Assembly (NCBI GenBank): GCA_022496185.1
Contig: WTXG01000009.1
Coordinates: 310,001 to 374,000 of the forward strand
Direction of reading: 5' to 3'
Source: Multifurca ochricompacta
Lineage: Eukaryota > Basidiomycota > Agaricomycetes > Russulales > Russulaceae
Length of the DNA stretch: 64,000 nt
Below the pieces are notes generated by a model. That model had not been told where the DNA came from. It saw nothing but the letters and a program-made list of their open reading frames with translations, and ran no database searches. Made by a program: the position numbers and the translations under genes. Shown here piece by piece: positions 22,106-32,113 of this stretch. Positions within the stretch are counted from its first letter, which is position 1. The number at the start of each line of letters is the position of its first letter.

Positions 22106-22556
22106 GGGGAGATGAAGATGAAGACGGACGATTCGATTCATGTTCATTTTCATTTTCATTTTCATTTTGTCATCGTGGCCTCTCTCGACTCGCGGGTCTT
22201 CGATTCCATTATTTTTTTCGTTTGTTTTTGACGATTCGCGGTATTCGCGGATTCGCTTAACTTTTGCGACAAAATCGCGCAACCGCGACCTCGACCTTTC
22301 GGTCACATCACATGACCTAAGTACCCTTGATCTTAAGATATTTGTATTTGTTTGTGTATACAAACAAATTGACTGGCCTCTTATTATGATATCAAAAACA
22401 CATCCTCCAACTCTTTTTTCAATAATAAAGAGTGAGTGTGAAACCAGCATACCATACACAAGGTGGCGCATCATTGCGCAACCAACCATCCACCCTCTCC
22501 AGTCTCCAGCCCTCCCGTCAAACAGGCCATCGCGTCACATGGCAGGCGAAGATAAC
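22106..22556. other. Intergenic region, MET30-like promoter
   Basis: Space between the 3' end of the GSK3 gene and the start of the MET30-like gene, both on the minus strand. It holds a CATTTT repeat (22141-22170) and an AT-rich part around 22310-22440. No sulfur-control promoter motif could be recognised with confidence. Confidence 0.4.
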
Positions 22557-24267
22557 TCAATCAAGCGTAATCCTCAACTGCTCCAGTGGTATGGGTACAA
22601 AGTTATTGATATCAATTGACCGTGACCTTAACCCTTCCTCGCAGTGTGGCGGGACAAGTTTATGATTCAAGTCTGGTCGCACTGAAAGCTCTGCATCCAC
22701 CAAATTCGTCAGTAATGAGCCCATAAAAAAATACTATCGTCAGCCAGCGCGAACCTTCTCGGGTGAAATCAAATAAGGGTGGAAACTCCTTTCCATTTGG
22801 CATCTTGGCACCTTCAGCCCGCAGTTCATCAAAGAATGGGTGAACCATAGCCTCAACGGCACTCAACCGAGCTTCCGGTGTGTATTCCAACAACTTCGAG
22901 ACAAGATCAATTGCCTCCGGTGCTGTGCGTGGCCGAAATACCTGTGTTCATCCGCCACCATGAAAATCCCCCATAGCATCGATGTAAATAGTATCCTGAC
23001 CTTAGAGAATGGGTGCGGCTTGATTTGTGGGAACTTGTGCTCCATGTAGTTCGGGTTCATCGTTTTGATCTGCTCACGTGACGGTGTGCCCAGAACCTTG
23101 ATAATCTCCACTAACTGGTCGATCCCGCTCTCACCAGGGAAAAGTGGCTGGCCGAGCATCAGCTCAGCCATCACACAACCAGTCGACCAGATATCTGCGA
23201 TCACAACTGTCACTTCCAGGCGTCCTAGAAAAAAATATGAACTTACCAATATTGGTCGTGTAATTCGTAGCCCCAAAAATTAGCTCCGGTGCACGGTAGT
23301 AGCGTGAACAGATATAGCTGACGTTCGGCTCGCCTGCAACCAGAATTTTCGCTGACCCAAAGTCACATAGTTTAAGTACCCCTGTCGCTGGATTTAGAAG
23401 AAGGTTCTGTGGCTTGATGTCGCGGTGGCAGATTCCAACCGAATGAATGTAAGCAAGAGAACGGAGGAGCTGATACATATACAATTTGATTTGAAGCATC
23501 GGCATCGGTTGCTTGAGCTTTGCATAGTGACGGCTTGCACGATATACAGTCTCTGGAACATATTCGAGAACGAGGTTGAGGTACACTTCATCTTTCTTCA
23601 AAGTTCGAACACGGTCGTTCAGTATATGGGCATTGGTGACACAACGAGACACACCTTATCACCGTTGGAATAGAAGAAGGCCTTCAGGTCGACTACATTC
23701 GGATGAGAAACAAGTCTCATGATCTGTAACTCACGATTCTGCAAGATGGATGAGCACGTCGATCAGTGACAACCCTTCAAAGAACCAAACGACATAGAAA
23801 ATGATGCCAAGGTTCAAGCGCCACTCACTTTGAATCGCTTGTCTTGCAAGACCTTCTTGATGGCAATGTCATCTCCACTTTCAGGTTCAGAAACAAGCTT
23901 GGCTTGGAAGACGACCCCAAACGAGCCATTACCGATGACTTTGCAGTTTGTGTAGGAGATGTCACGAGTTTCGCCCGTCTTGCCGTCGGAGGCAACGACT
24001 TTGACCACTTTTCGGGGATCGTCGATGGCTATGTGATGATAATATCACAGAATTCGATAAATGACGTGGGGTTATATAGGGCGAAGGGAGGTGTGAAATC
24101 GAACGATGATGGATTCAGGGTTATGGATAGTGTGACCAAAAAAGGTATGAGTACCCGATGCGTGAGCGGACGACGGAAAGAGGAAACGGGAATGAGCAGG
24201 TATGCGCAAAGGATCCGGAACACGCACGATTTATCTTTACACCGTTGATTGGACCGTGTGTGGCCAT
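22557..24267 (-). CDS. GSK3: Glycogen synthase kinase 3 (GSK3/shaggy family)
   Basis: Ser/Thr kinase of the GSK3 family. Start at 24267 ([13 protein letters not shown]). The kinase core is complete after removing several short introns: Gly loop [15 protein letters not shown], catalytic lysine [13 protein letters not shown], catalytic loop [15 protein letters not shown] in [10 protein letters not shown], activation-loop tyrosine in [18 protein letters not shown], and the family-specific [20 protein letters not shown] and [11 protein letters not shown]. The C-terminus [16 protein letters not shown] fits fungal GSK3 and ends LEQLRITLD. About 400 residues, normal for the family. No frame problem was seen. 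The leader (24270-24530) is strongly pyrimidine-rich on the coding strand. Downstream targets cannot be inferred here. Confidence 0.93.
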
Positions 24268-27200
24268 TATGAAGAGGGGTTTGTGGACGCCGTGAAAGTG
24301 TGGGAAGGGGGGGAGAAGGGATAAGGTGGAGTGGGGGGACGGGAGTGAGTGTGAAGATGTGAGCTTGTTTGAAACCGGTCGTGCAGAGGTGGTTGTGATC
24401 GGTGGAGACAAAAAGTACAGATGGAAAGATTGAAATAATCGGAAAAACAAAGTAAAAAACGGGACGACTATCTGAAATCGACTGGTGTCGATGAGAATGA
24501 GGGGAGGGGACGGGACGGTGAGAGACTGAGAGGGTTCAGAGATCGAGTGGAGGGAACGAGTCGAGTGGTCCCTGTGACCCTGCAGAGAGGTCTACCACGT
24601 GTTTGGTTTTGATTGCTTCTTTCTCACACTCGATACCACTGACCCCACTGACCCACTGACCGCTGACCGCTGACCGCCTGATCAATTTCATTGTCCCATC
24701 CGTGTTGAATTGAATCCAAACCCAAAGACGCCGCGAGTTGTGTCGTCTTATCCCCACTTCCCACTTCGATCCCGCCTCGGCCCCTTAATATCCGTACCTA
24801 GCGGATCTCCCTCTCTATGATATGTTGATGAACCGCGCCAGCTAGAGTCCTTTATCTTGTCATCCTTAACGTGCAACTTTGTTATCTCGCCTAGATCCAC
24901 TGGTTACCACTCGACCAACTCACTAATTAGCCTTCTTTTCTTTTCTATTTCACGCATCTTGTGGTTAAGCAGATGATGTCCTAGAATGCCTAAGGAATTA
25001 CTGGCGACTCTGCTTTTGCTATGCCTTGTATCACTCGGCCTGTTCCTTTGGATTGGATGACACCCCCATCTGCGTTTTTATTCATATGATAATCGTGAAC
25101 GTGAGCGCATCCAACAGCTACAGGTCATGTGTCCTTACTTGTTCTACCTAGCACGTCACTGATAAACATACGCATTTCACCTTCCTCATATCAATTTTTG
25201 ATCATCCAGATCCACTCTCTGCATCTCCAGACGCCTTACACGCGGATCCGGGATTCGTCTGCACCATGCGGCATCCTCTCTTTTAAGATGTTTAGAGATT
25301 TACAACTGGCTTGTGCCCTGAGTTGGGCCCTGGGCTGCAAATCCTAACTGACTCAGGCGTCAGCTGTAATGGCGCCCCACTGAACACCCCTCACCATCGT
25401 CGTTGTCTCAACACACGCTATTCACGTGACCGCGTCCCCGTCTTCAAACTTTCAATTCAACTCTGGCTGGCTCTGGCAACCCTGACCCGAGTCTGTTCTT
25501 CGTGCTGACATTCTCATGCAGCAGCCCATATCCTTGCGTTGACGATGCTCGGCGCAAGTAAACCGTCTCGAATGGGCAACCGAGCACAAGTGGGAAATGT
25601 CAAGGAGAACGCAGCGCCAATTCCTGGTTAGGAACCTCTTTATCCGGGCGGTGGCACGTTGGACGGCCCTTTAATTTTCAGATGGCGGGAAGATGATCCG
25701 TACAGCTATCCCGTTCAAAGCAAGTGTTCATAACAGCCCAAGTGCGTTGTCAACATTGTGTACATCTCACCGGAATCTAAGGCTCGCTTGTAGTGGTCTT
25801 TCGGCTTCTAGACTGTATACCCATACCAAAAGTAGTCTCAGTGATATATTAGGCTGTCTTCCCTTCCTGCCGTCGTGATCAGGGATTACACACATTGCTC
25901 TGATGGAATGTGAACATCAGACCTCTGTTGTTTGATTCTTTCAGTAAGGTTCGTTGTATCAATCCGCTTTTCTTAGGCCTGGATCTCATTGGTTCTTCGA
26001 TTACCAGACTTTTGTTCGAGTGATTCCTGGTGAACCCTTATTACGCCCTGAGTCATTGAAAACAAACTCCGGCCTTCCGCGTTCTTATACACGATGTCTG
26101 TATTCACTCTCGGTCATCTTGACGGAGCCCTCTCGGTTGCCACATCGCCGATAACCCACCTCTTCGTTGGTACTTTAAGTGTCTCGCGCACGTTCTTAAA
26201 ATTCGCCTACCTTTTTACCGTCGGCTTTCCTAACACCTATTAGATCTCAGCCTTCACGTATGTGAGGCGACGTGATGTTACGTAGCTTCGCTCCACGTAA
26301 TAGAGGACTTGCCACGGGCGTCTAGGTTAGAATGCGCTGACGCCACCTTGCTATGCGATGACAGTGATTAGACCGATCGTCAGCGGCTACGTTGCCAAAT
26401 GTCACCTAGGATGGCACTTTACAGTTCGACATATGTCAATTTTCTATGTTCCGTCGCTCGTGATAGTGATGCTAGAAAAGTTGGGACATATTTTTGATGG
26501 TTTCACCCCCGTGAATGATGGAACATTTCGCAGTGCTTTTTACACAAAAGATGACCTGCGGGACGCCTAGAGAGGTCTGCAAAAATCGATATTTTTGTTC
26601 GTCATTATCACTTTTGTAGTAATTCATCTGCGGCCACCAACGGCAGGATATATTGTGGACTGAGTTAATCGTTTATGTTTGCCTATCCTACGCCTACGCG
26701 GCATGCTCATCTTTGAGTAGCGCCACGGGTTCAGCGTCACCGCCCTAGGCATTTGACTTAGGGGGGGGAGGAGTTATGTAGCTCAGCACTTGCGCCCATC
26801 CAAACGTGGCTAGACTGGAGGGCTTTGGATCACAGCAATGGCGGTCAGGCTTTGCTAGGAAGGTAAGTCACTCCCGGAACGCCAATGATGATCGGTGTAC
26901 CGCTCACTGTACTTTAGACTGTATTTAGCCATACTCGGCCAAATTTCTGTGCTCCCGATAGGCCAGTTTTGGGTCGCCCGGTATATGACGATATATATTC
27001 CCAGCATTTTGTGTTTTGATTCTGATTCTGATATCTACTGGGATGACATTTCCATCAGGTCAACGCCGTGTTATCTATCATCAGCGCTGCTCCAACTTGA
27101 GTCCGCTCTTGCGATCATAGCACAATTTAACTCACTGCATACATGATGGACGTCTACACCATCTACTTTGTTAGTGCCATCGCGGCGACCAGTAAGTATT

Positions 27201-27650
27201 TTTGGGATCGGTGCTACTAGTAGCAGCCGTATTTGTCTCCGCCAGCTGCCCTGTGATTGTTGTTTGTATGCGGATTCTGTTTTTGAGTTTTCGCCCATTG
27301 CTCGTGCATCTGTCTCTCTCTACTCTTCTTCTTATGGGTCCATCTCCCTTTAAAAACACCTATCACATACCTTAACAGAGTTATGAGCCGTGGCTTTTTG
27401 TTTGACTTGACAGACAGGAACGCAGCGGGGGGCGGCATGAGATTTGGCAATTTGCAATTAAAATCTATTAAATATATTATCATATTATCATATCATACAT
27501 ATGCGTGTATGAGGCTGACACGGTCACGAGATCAAAACGCGAGATGACCACTCCACTTTTCAACTCGGTCAAGTCCAACGAGCGAGTCTCAGTAGTTAGC
27601 TCTCTCTCACTCTCGTTCTTTATTCCCGGATTCTTGCATATTTCATCGAC
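24268..27650. other. 3.4 kb gene-poor stretch
   Basis: No ORF longer than about 85 codons and none with recognisable domains. The left 270 bases are the pyrimidine-rich (minus strand) GSK3 leader. There is a run of nine Gs at 26761-26769. Base composition is ordinary and I see no terminal repeats, so I cannot name a transposon. It could hold a non-coding RNA gene, regulatory DNA or a very old element. Confidence 0.4.
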
Positions 27651-28862
27651 ATGCTTCGTGCACATTCATTACCGTTCACTCATGAGCATGACTTGGTCCC
27701 CCCACCTCCTTTATCGGTCTCATCTCCCTCATTTCAAATGCCTACAGTTTTCGTTCACCCACCGGAGGAGGAACAAGAGGAAGCACCGCCCCAGTGCGTG
27801 TTCGATGCTACCAAAGAGAGCTCAAAAGTCGAAACGGCATTCACCCAATCAAAGCCTGATGATATGTGGCCTCATACGGTACCTCCGTCCTCAGTGGATA
27901 GCGCACAGGCAGATAGCAATTTAACCATCCCGCGGCCTGATTCTTCCCAGTCTTGGCTTTCGAGCAATCCAAATCTTCTCGGGCTCGCTTCTATACCAGA
28001 GAGTCCGAAGCGCACCAAGGAGAGGGAAGATGATGACATTATTGAAGTCATGAAAGTTCGACGCGGAGAGGGTATGCCCGATGTTACCTATGCACATGGC
28101 CCCGTGCACGCTCTTAGAAAATCCAAGACACTACGTTCGCGGGCCGTGCAGGCTCTACGCTCAATCAAGAATGTTGGGAGGGCGCCGCGTAGACCCACAG
28201 GAGAACATATCATCCTCGCGAAAGAGAACGGGTATACTGTCAAGAACCCTCTTACGCCTGCGCCGGCGACGACAGACAGACATATGAAAGATCTACCAAC
28301 CCAGTCAAGCACACCGCGGCTGAAGAAGCGGGTGTCACAACCACTCTCGAATCTTTTTGGCCTTGGGCAAGGCAACTCGGCCGCAATCTCTCCGAACGTG
28401 CCCGTCACGGCTTCTACCTCGGGACGCTTTCGAACTATGCCGTATTCCCGCAGTGCATCTTCGTCGTCCACTCCTGCCCTACATCTGTCAACTGATGAGC
28501 TCGCCCGTCCCACATCTCCAACCTTCTCCATTCGTGGCACCCGGCACAAATTCTCATTCGTCAATCTTCAGTCCATATTCTCTGGGAGTACGACGGATCC
28601 TATTGAGCCAGGGCCAGAGCCTCAATCGGTAGCTCCGAACACCGAGGCGGAGGAGAGTGCTCTCCCGCGGACAGTTCAGACACCAGTTGATGACGAATGG
28701 TACCCTGAGGAGGACTATGACTCGCCGCGGTGGCACGCTGACCTTGGAACGATGCCTAGATATGAGGATGAGAGCTCATCCCCAGAGCGGGATATTGACT
28801 TTGAGATGCGGCTTAACTCTTTGCATTTTGACTCTTTCAGCTTTGATGCGGATGCATTCTAA
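27651..28862 (+). CDS. Hypothetical disordered protein, single exon
   Basis: Not recognised. One uninterrupted frame of 403 codons, unusual in this intron-rich window. It could instead start at the Met of MPTVFVHPPEEEQEE (27738). The protein is low in predicted structure: acidic N-terminus, a basic patch in the middle (RKSKTLRSRAVQALRSIKN), Ser/Thr/Pro-rich stretches with KKRVSQPLSNLFGLG, a short hydrophobic-basic segment HKFSFVNLQSIFSG, and an acidic C-terminus (DEWYPEEDYDSPRWHADLG ... FDSFSFDADAF). Repeated Ser-Pro and Arg-x-x-Ser patterns suggest a phosphorylated regulatory protein, which is a guess. Codon use is GC-richer at third positions than the flanking DNA, supporting real coding. 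Confidence 0.7.
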   Translation: MLRAHSLPFTHEHDLVPPPPLSVSSPSFQMPTVFVHPPEEEQEEAPPQCVFDATKESSKVETAFTQSKPDDMWPHTVPPSSVDSAQADSNLTIPRPDSSQSWLSSNPNLLGLASIPESPKRTKEREDDDIIEVMKVRRGEGMPDVTYAHGPVHALRKSKTLRSRAVQALRSIKNVGRAPRRPTGEHIILAKENGYTVKNPLTPAPATTDRHMKDLPTQSSTPRLKKRVSQPLSNLFGLGQGNSAAISPNVPVTASTSGRFRTMPYSRSASSSSTPALHLSTDELARPTSPTFSIRGTRHKFSFVNLQSIFSGSTTDPIEPGPEPQSVAPNTEAEESALPRTVQTPVDDEWYPEEDYDSPRWHADLGTMPRYEDESSSPERDIDFEMRLNSLHFDSFSFDADAF

Positions 28863-29157
28863 GTCCTCCCGCTCCTCTTGTCTTGACAGCCCCCGTCGTC
28901 TTCACGCATATATGTACAAATATCATCTTTGTCACAACACGCATATTTATCTATCTTTTTTTTCTTCTTCTTCTAGTTTCCTTACTGCTTCCCTGACCGC
29001 TGGTTTAAAGTTATCATGTTCACATTATCGTCATGCTTTCCGTCGCGTCGTTTTTTCGTGGGATCAATAATAATAATAAATTATTATTTCATGCGGCTGG
29101 CTGCTGCACATCGAAATTGGAATGTGTTGCCGCGCTCATCTCCTTTTCCTGGGTGCT
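28863..29157. other. 3' flank of hypothetical gene
   Basis: Pyrimidine tracts (28957-28983) and AAT repeats (29069-29078), likely the 3' end of the upstream gene. The gypsy remnant starts just after. Confidence 0.35.
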
Positions 29158-29165
29158 ATGTTACA

Positions 29166-29434
29166 ACTAATTTACGACTTAAATGATCAGATTCACAAGC
29201 ATTCCAGGAGTCGCCAGTATTGCTTAACTGCAATCCCCAAACATTCCAAGAGCCGCCAGCATTCCAGGAGCCGTCATCAATGCTTGATTGTGGTACGACA
29301 TCATAAATCTACATGTCTATGTAAACCTCTGCCTTTTTCTCAGTAGTATCCTTAGTTTCGAGCTCTTTGTTCTCTTAGTGCTAGTTACCCAGGAATCTAT
29401 TATCTTTGTTCATTGTTTTGCCCTGCATGCAAGC
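29166..29434 (+). repeat. LTR-like arm, left
   Basis: Contains ctaatttacgacttaaatga, then cacaagcattccaggagtcg, later acctctgcctttttctcagt and finally gttttgccctgcatgca. The same landmarks occur in the same order on the minus strand of the right arm. The left arm is longer by an insertion around 29372-29403 and a triplicated motif at 29200-29276. Confidence 0.75.
29200..29276 (+). repeat. Triplicated CATTCC-motif
   Basis: Three imperfect copies: cattccaggagtcgccag, cattccaagagccgccag and cattccaggagccgtcat. The right arm of the element has only one copy, so the expansion happened in this arm or was lost in the other. Confidence 0.7.
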
Positions 29435-30039
29435 CAATCGTCTCATATCACCAGACCCTCTTGTCACTGGAACCCCCGGTCTCCTATTCATCGAATTAAC
29501 GCAGTTAATAGCCATTACATTAGCTCGAAACTAAGGATACCAACCAGTGTCAAATTCTTTTTCAATGTAAGCGATCCAAAACCAGAGACCGTAGATTGTT
29601 TCTATCAGGATATTAATGTTACCAAGCTTCCAGTTGTACCAACAATTCACCAAGGTTTTCTCAGAAGAAGAAGCTCTTCGCTTTCCAGAAGCACGCCAAT
29701 GGGATCACACAATCAACCTCAAACCTGATGCACCAAATACTCTTGACTGTAAAATATACCCCCTTAACCCAAGAGAACAATTAGCCCTTGAAGAATTTCT
29801 ACATGAACACCTCACCAAGACTAATGTAGACTTAATGAACACACACTCGGCAATACCTATCCACTGCCACTCATCAATGCAATAATTGCAAAAGTTCAGA
29901 ACGCCGCCCTCTTTACTAAATTCGACATACGATAGGGCTATAACAACATTCGTATCAAAGGAGATCAGTGGAAAGGTGTTTCAAGATGAACAAGGGGCTA
30001 TTCGAACCCTTGGTGATGTACTTCGACTAACAAACTACC

Positions 30040-30224
30040 CCGCAATGCATGCAGGGCAAGACAAAGAACAAAGAGCTCAAAACTACTGAGAAAAGGGTAG
30101 AGGTTTAAATAGACGTGTAGACTTATGGCATCATACCGCTTGATGACGACTCCTGGAATGCTTGTGAATCTGATCCTGATCATTTAAGTTGTAGGGAATC
30201 TGATCATTTAAGTCGTAAATTAGT
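30040..30224 (-). repeat. LTR-like arm, right (inverted)
   Basis: Reverse complement of the left arm: tgcatgcagggcaagacaaa at the inner end, cgactcctggaatgcttgtg at 30147-30166 and tcatttaagtcgtaaattag at the outer end. It directly follows the truncated reverse transcriptase frame. Confidence 0.75.
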
Positions 30225-30431
30225 CATAATATGCTGCGCAGCACATGGGCTGCGAATACAAATTCATTCTAAAACGAACACCGCCGAACAATGGGGATAC
30301 CGTCAACAGTGGCGCAAAGCCTTACTGAACTAACTAAACTAAAACAATTGACTCGGCTGGGGGCTGTCCCGAGTGTCTTGACCAACCGTGAGTCAAAAGT
30401 TTGCATGTAGGATGAGCGCCGAACGAATCGA

Positions 30432-32113
30432 ATGGCTCTTTCTCATCATCATCTTCGTCATCTTAAGTCGGGGAAGTCACTTTTGGATGAGGGTACACCA
30501 TCCTCTGGTGCAATCGAAACCATTATGGAAGAGGTTCCATTGTCGAATCTCGTGGTGAACGAGCATGTTAATGCTGAAGCGCGCGAGGCGATGAACTCGA
30601 GTCATCAACCTATCCCCTCAGTGCTAGACGACTTTCCTGAGGGTGGGTACGGGTGGGTGGTCGTCTTAGCATGCAGTGCTATCAGGTACGCCGGTTGCAC
30701 TGCATTTATATATATATATATGTATATGTATATATGTATGCACCACTCCTGACTAAATCCAAATCCCGTGTATCTGTCTAGCTTCTTCTTTGGCGGTTTG
30801 ACTTATTCGTGGGGAATCGTGCAAGCTCGATTGACACAATCTAAACTTGCTACCGATTCGGAGCTTTCCTTCATCGGATCGACGGCAATCACAATCATCT
30901 CTGTGGCTGCGTTGATTAATGTGCGCCTTATCCGATGGTTGGGTACGAGGAAAGCATGCGCTTTGGGTTGTTTCTTCCTCGGACTCGGCCCATTTTTGAA
31001 TGGATTTGCGTTAAAGAGTTATGGCGGACTTTTTCTGACCAACGGGCTCATCCTTGGTTTCGGTACCAGTCTGACTTTCATGGTAAGCGTGTAGCCCGTG
31101 GTTCAACTTTCTTTTTTTTTTTCAACGATTATCGTTATCTCTCCAGGCTTGCAGCTCTCTACCATCTCAGTATTTTAAGCGTCGACGCGGTATCGCGAAT
31201 GGCCTGGTTTTTGCCGGGAATGGACTTGGTGGAGGAGTGATTACGATCACTCTCAACTCGCTCATAGATCGTGTTGGGATCTCTTGGGCATTCAAAATCC
31301 TCGGACTGTCCACGTGGTTTATCACCATACCTGCCTCGTTACTACTACGGGAAAGGATGCGAAGAAGTGCAGTCGCATTCGAGTGGTTAGTTTTCCTTTA
31401 AATGGTATATCTTTCCTTTTTATTTACTTATAAATATCCAAAAGGGGACTCTTCCGCGATCCTAAATTCGTCCTTCTCTTCTTCGGTTCCAGTATTGCCA
31501 CTTTCCCACTCCTCGTTCCACCCTTCTTTATCCCGCTCTATGCCAATTCAGTTGGCGCTTCAGCCTCACTTGCGTCAAGTCTCCTCGCAGCCTTTAACCT
31601 CGCCTCCGCGGTTGGACGAGTTGGTTTCGGACTTTTGGGCGATTCCGTTGGCCCGATCACCTCTCTCGTTCTAGCCTTGACGGTCAATGCTCTCAGCATG
31701 CTCGCCATCTGGCCTATTTCATCAAGTGTAGCACCACTCGTAGTGTTCATTGTGATAAACGGATTTGGCTCAGGTGGATTCTTCTCTCTCATTCCAAGTG
31801 TTGTTGGTAGCGTGTACGGCAATACGAGAACGGCGAACGCACTGGCGATGACCATCTCGGGTTGGGCGTTTGGTTACTTCTTTGTCAGTATTGCTTCCCT
31901 TTTCAGTACCATACCAAATTGATCAGTAATCATATTCCCGATACAGGGTTCACCCATCGCAGGGTGGCTTTGCAGGCCTATGGCGGTTCTAGCGCCGGCC
32001 GTGCAGCTTTCCGCCCTGCGATTTATTATGCCGGCTCGCTGGCTGTGGCTAGCGCAGGCCTCATCGCCGGGATGAGAATGTTATCAGCTAGAAAGCTATT
32101 CGCTTATGCATAA
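30432..32113 (+). CDS. MFS transporter, monocarboxylate transporter-like
   Basis: Twelve-helix plasma membrane permease of the monocarboxylate transporter branch of the major facilitator superfamily. Cytosolic N-terminus of about 65 residues, then the MCT signature around helix 1 (FPEGGYGWVVVLACSAI), FFFGGLTYSWGIV, the loop INVRLIRWLGTRKA, YFKRRRGIANGLVFAGNGLG before helix 5, a short central loop (RERMRRSAVAFEW), and the second half with LASAVGRVGFGLLGDSVGP and NTRTANALAMTISGWAFGYF. Four introns: about 30687-30780 (containing an AT microsatellite), 31083-31144, 31385-31445 and 31884-31945. The frame then runs to LSARKLFAYA. The substrate is unknown; such fungal proteins often lie beside metabolic clusters, but none is here. 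It starts 200 bases after the gypsy remnant. Confidence 0.88.
30709..30739 (+). repeat. AT microsatellite in MFS intron 1
   Basis: Run of (TA)n interrupted by TG steps inside the first intron of the transporter gene. A similar AT run lies at 32251-32275 in the following intergenic region. Confidence 0.7.

Larger units (their letters stand above)
29158..30228 (+). mobile_element. Decayed Ty3/gypsy retrotransposon fragment with inverted LTR-like arms
   Basis: The middle (about 29560-30035) encodes a broken piece of gypsy polyprotein: FSEEEALRFPEARQWDHTIN, LKPDAPNTLDCKIYPLNPRE, then in another frame PLPLINAIIAKVQNAALFTK and FDIR, a stop, GYNNIRIKGDQWKG. These are the start of a basidiomycete gypsy reverse transcriptase. 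The catalytic core and everything after it are absent. On both sides lie copies of one LTR-like sequence in opposite orientation (29166-29434 and 30040-30224), so this is not an intact LTR-internal-LTR element. Stops, frameshifts and loss of most of pol show it is dead. Confidence 0.8.

Noticed and set aside
26761..26769. G-run as part of a tRNA or structured RNA
   Set aside because: No cloverleaf arms or B-box sequence could be drawn around it; no tRNA was found anywhere in the window.
29200..29276. CRISPR-like repeat array
   Set aside because: Three short imperfect copies without regular spacers, inside an LTR arm of a eukaryotic element.
29616..29885. An active retrotransposon
   Set aside because: Only the start of the reverse transcriptase is present, with stops and frame changes; no integrase or complete LTR pair.
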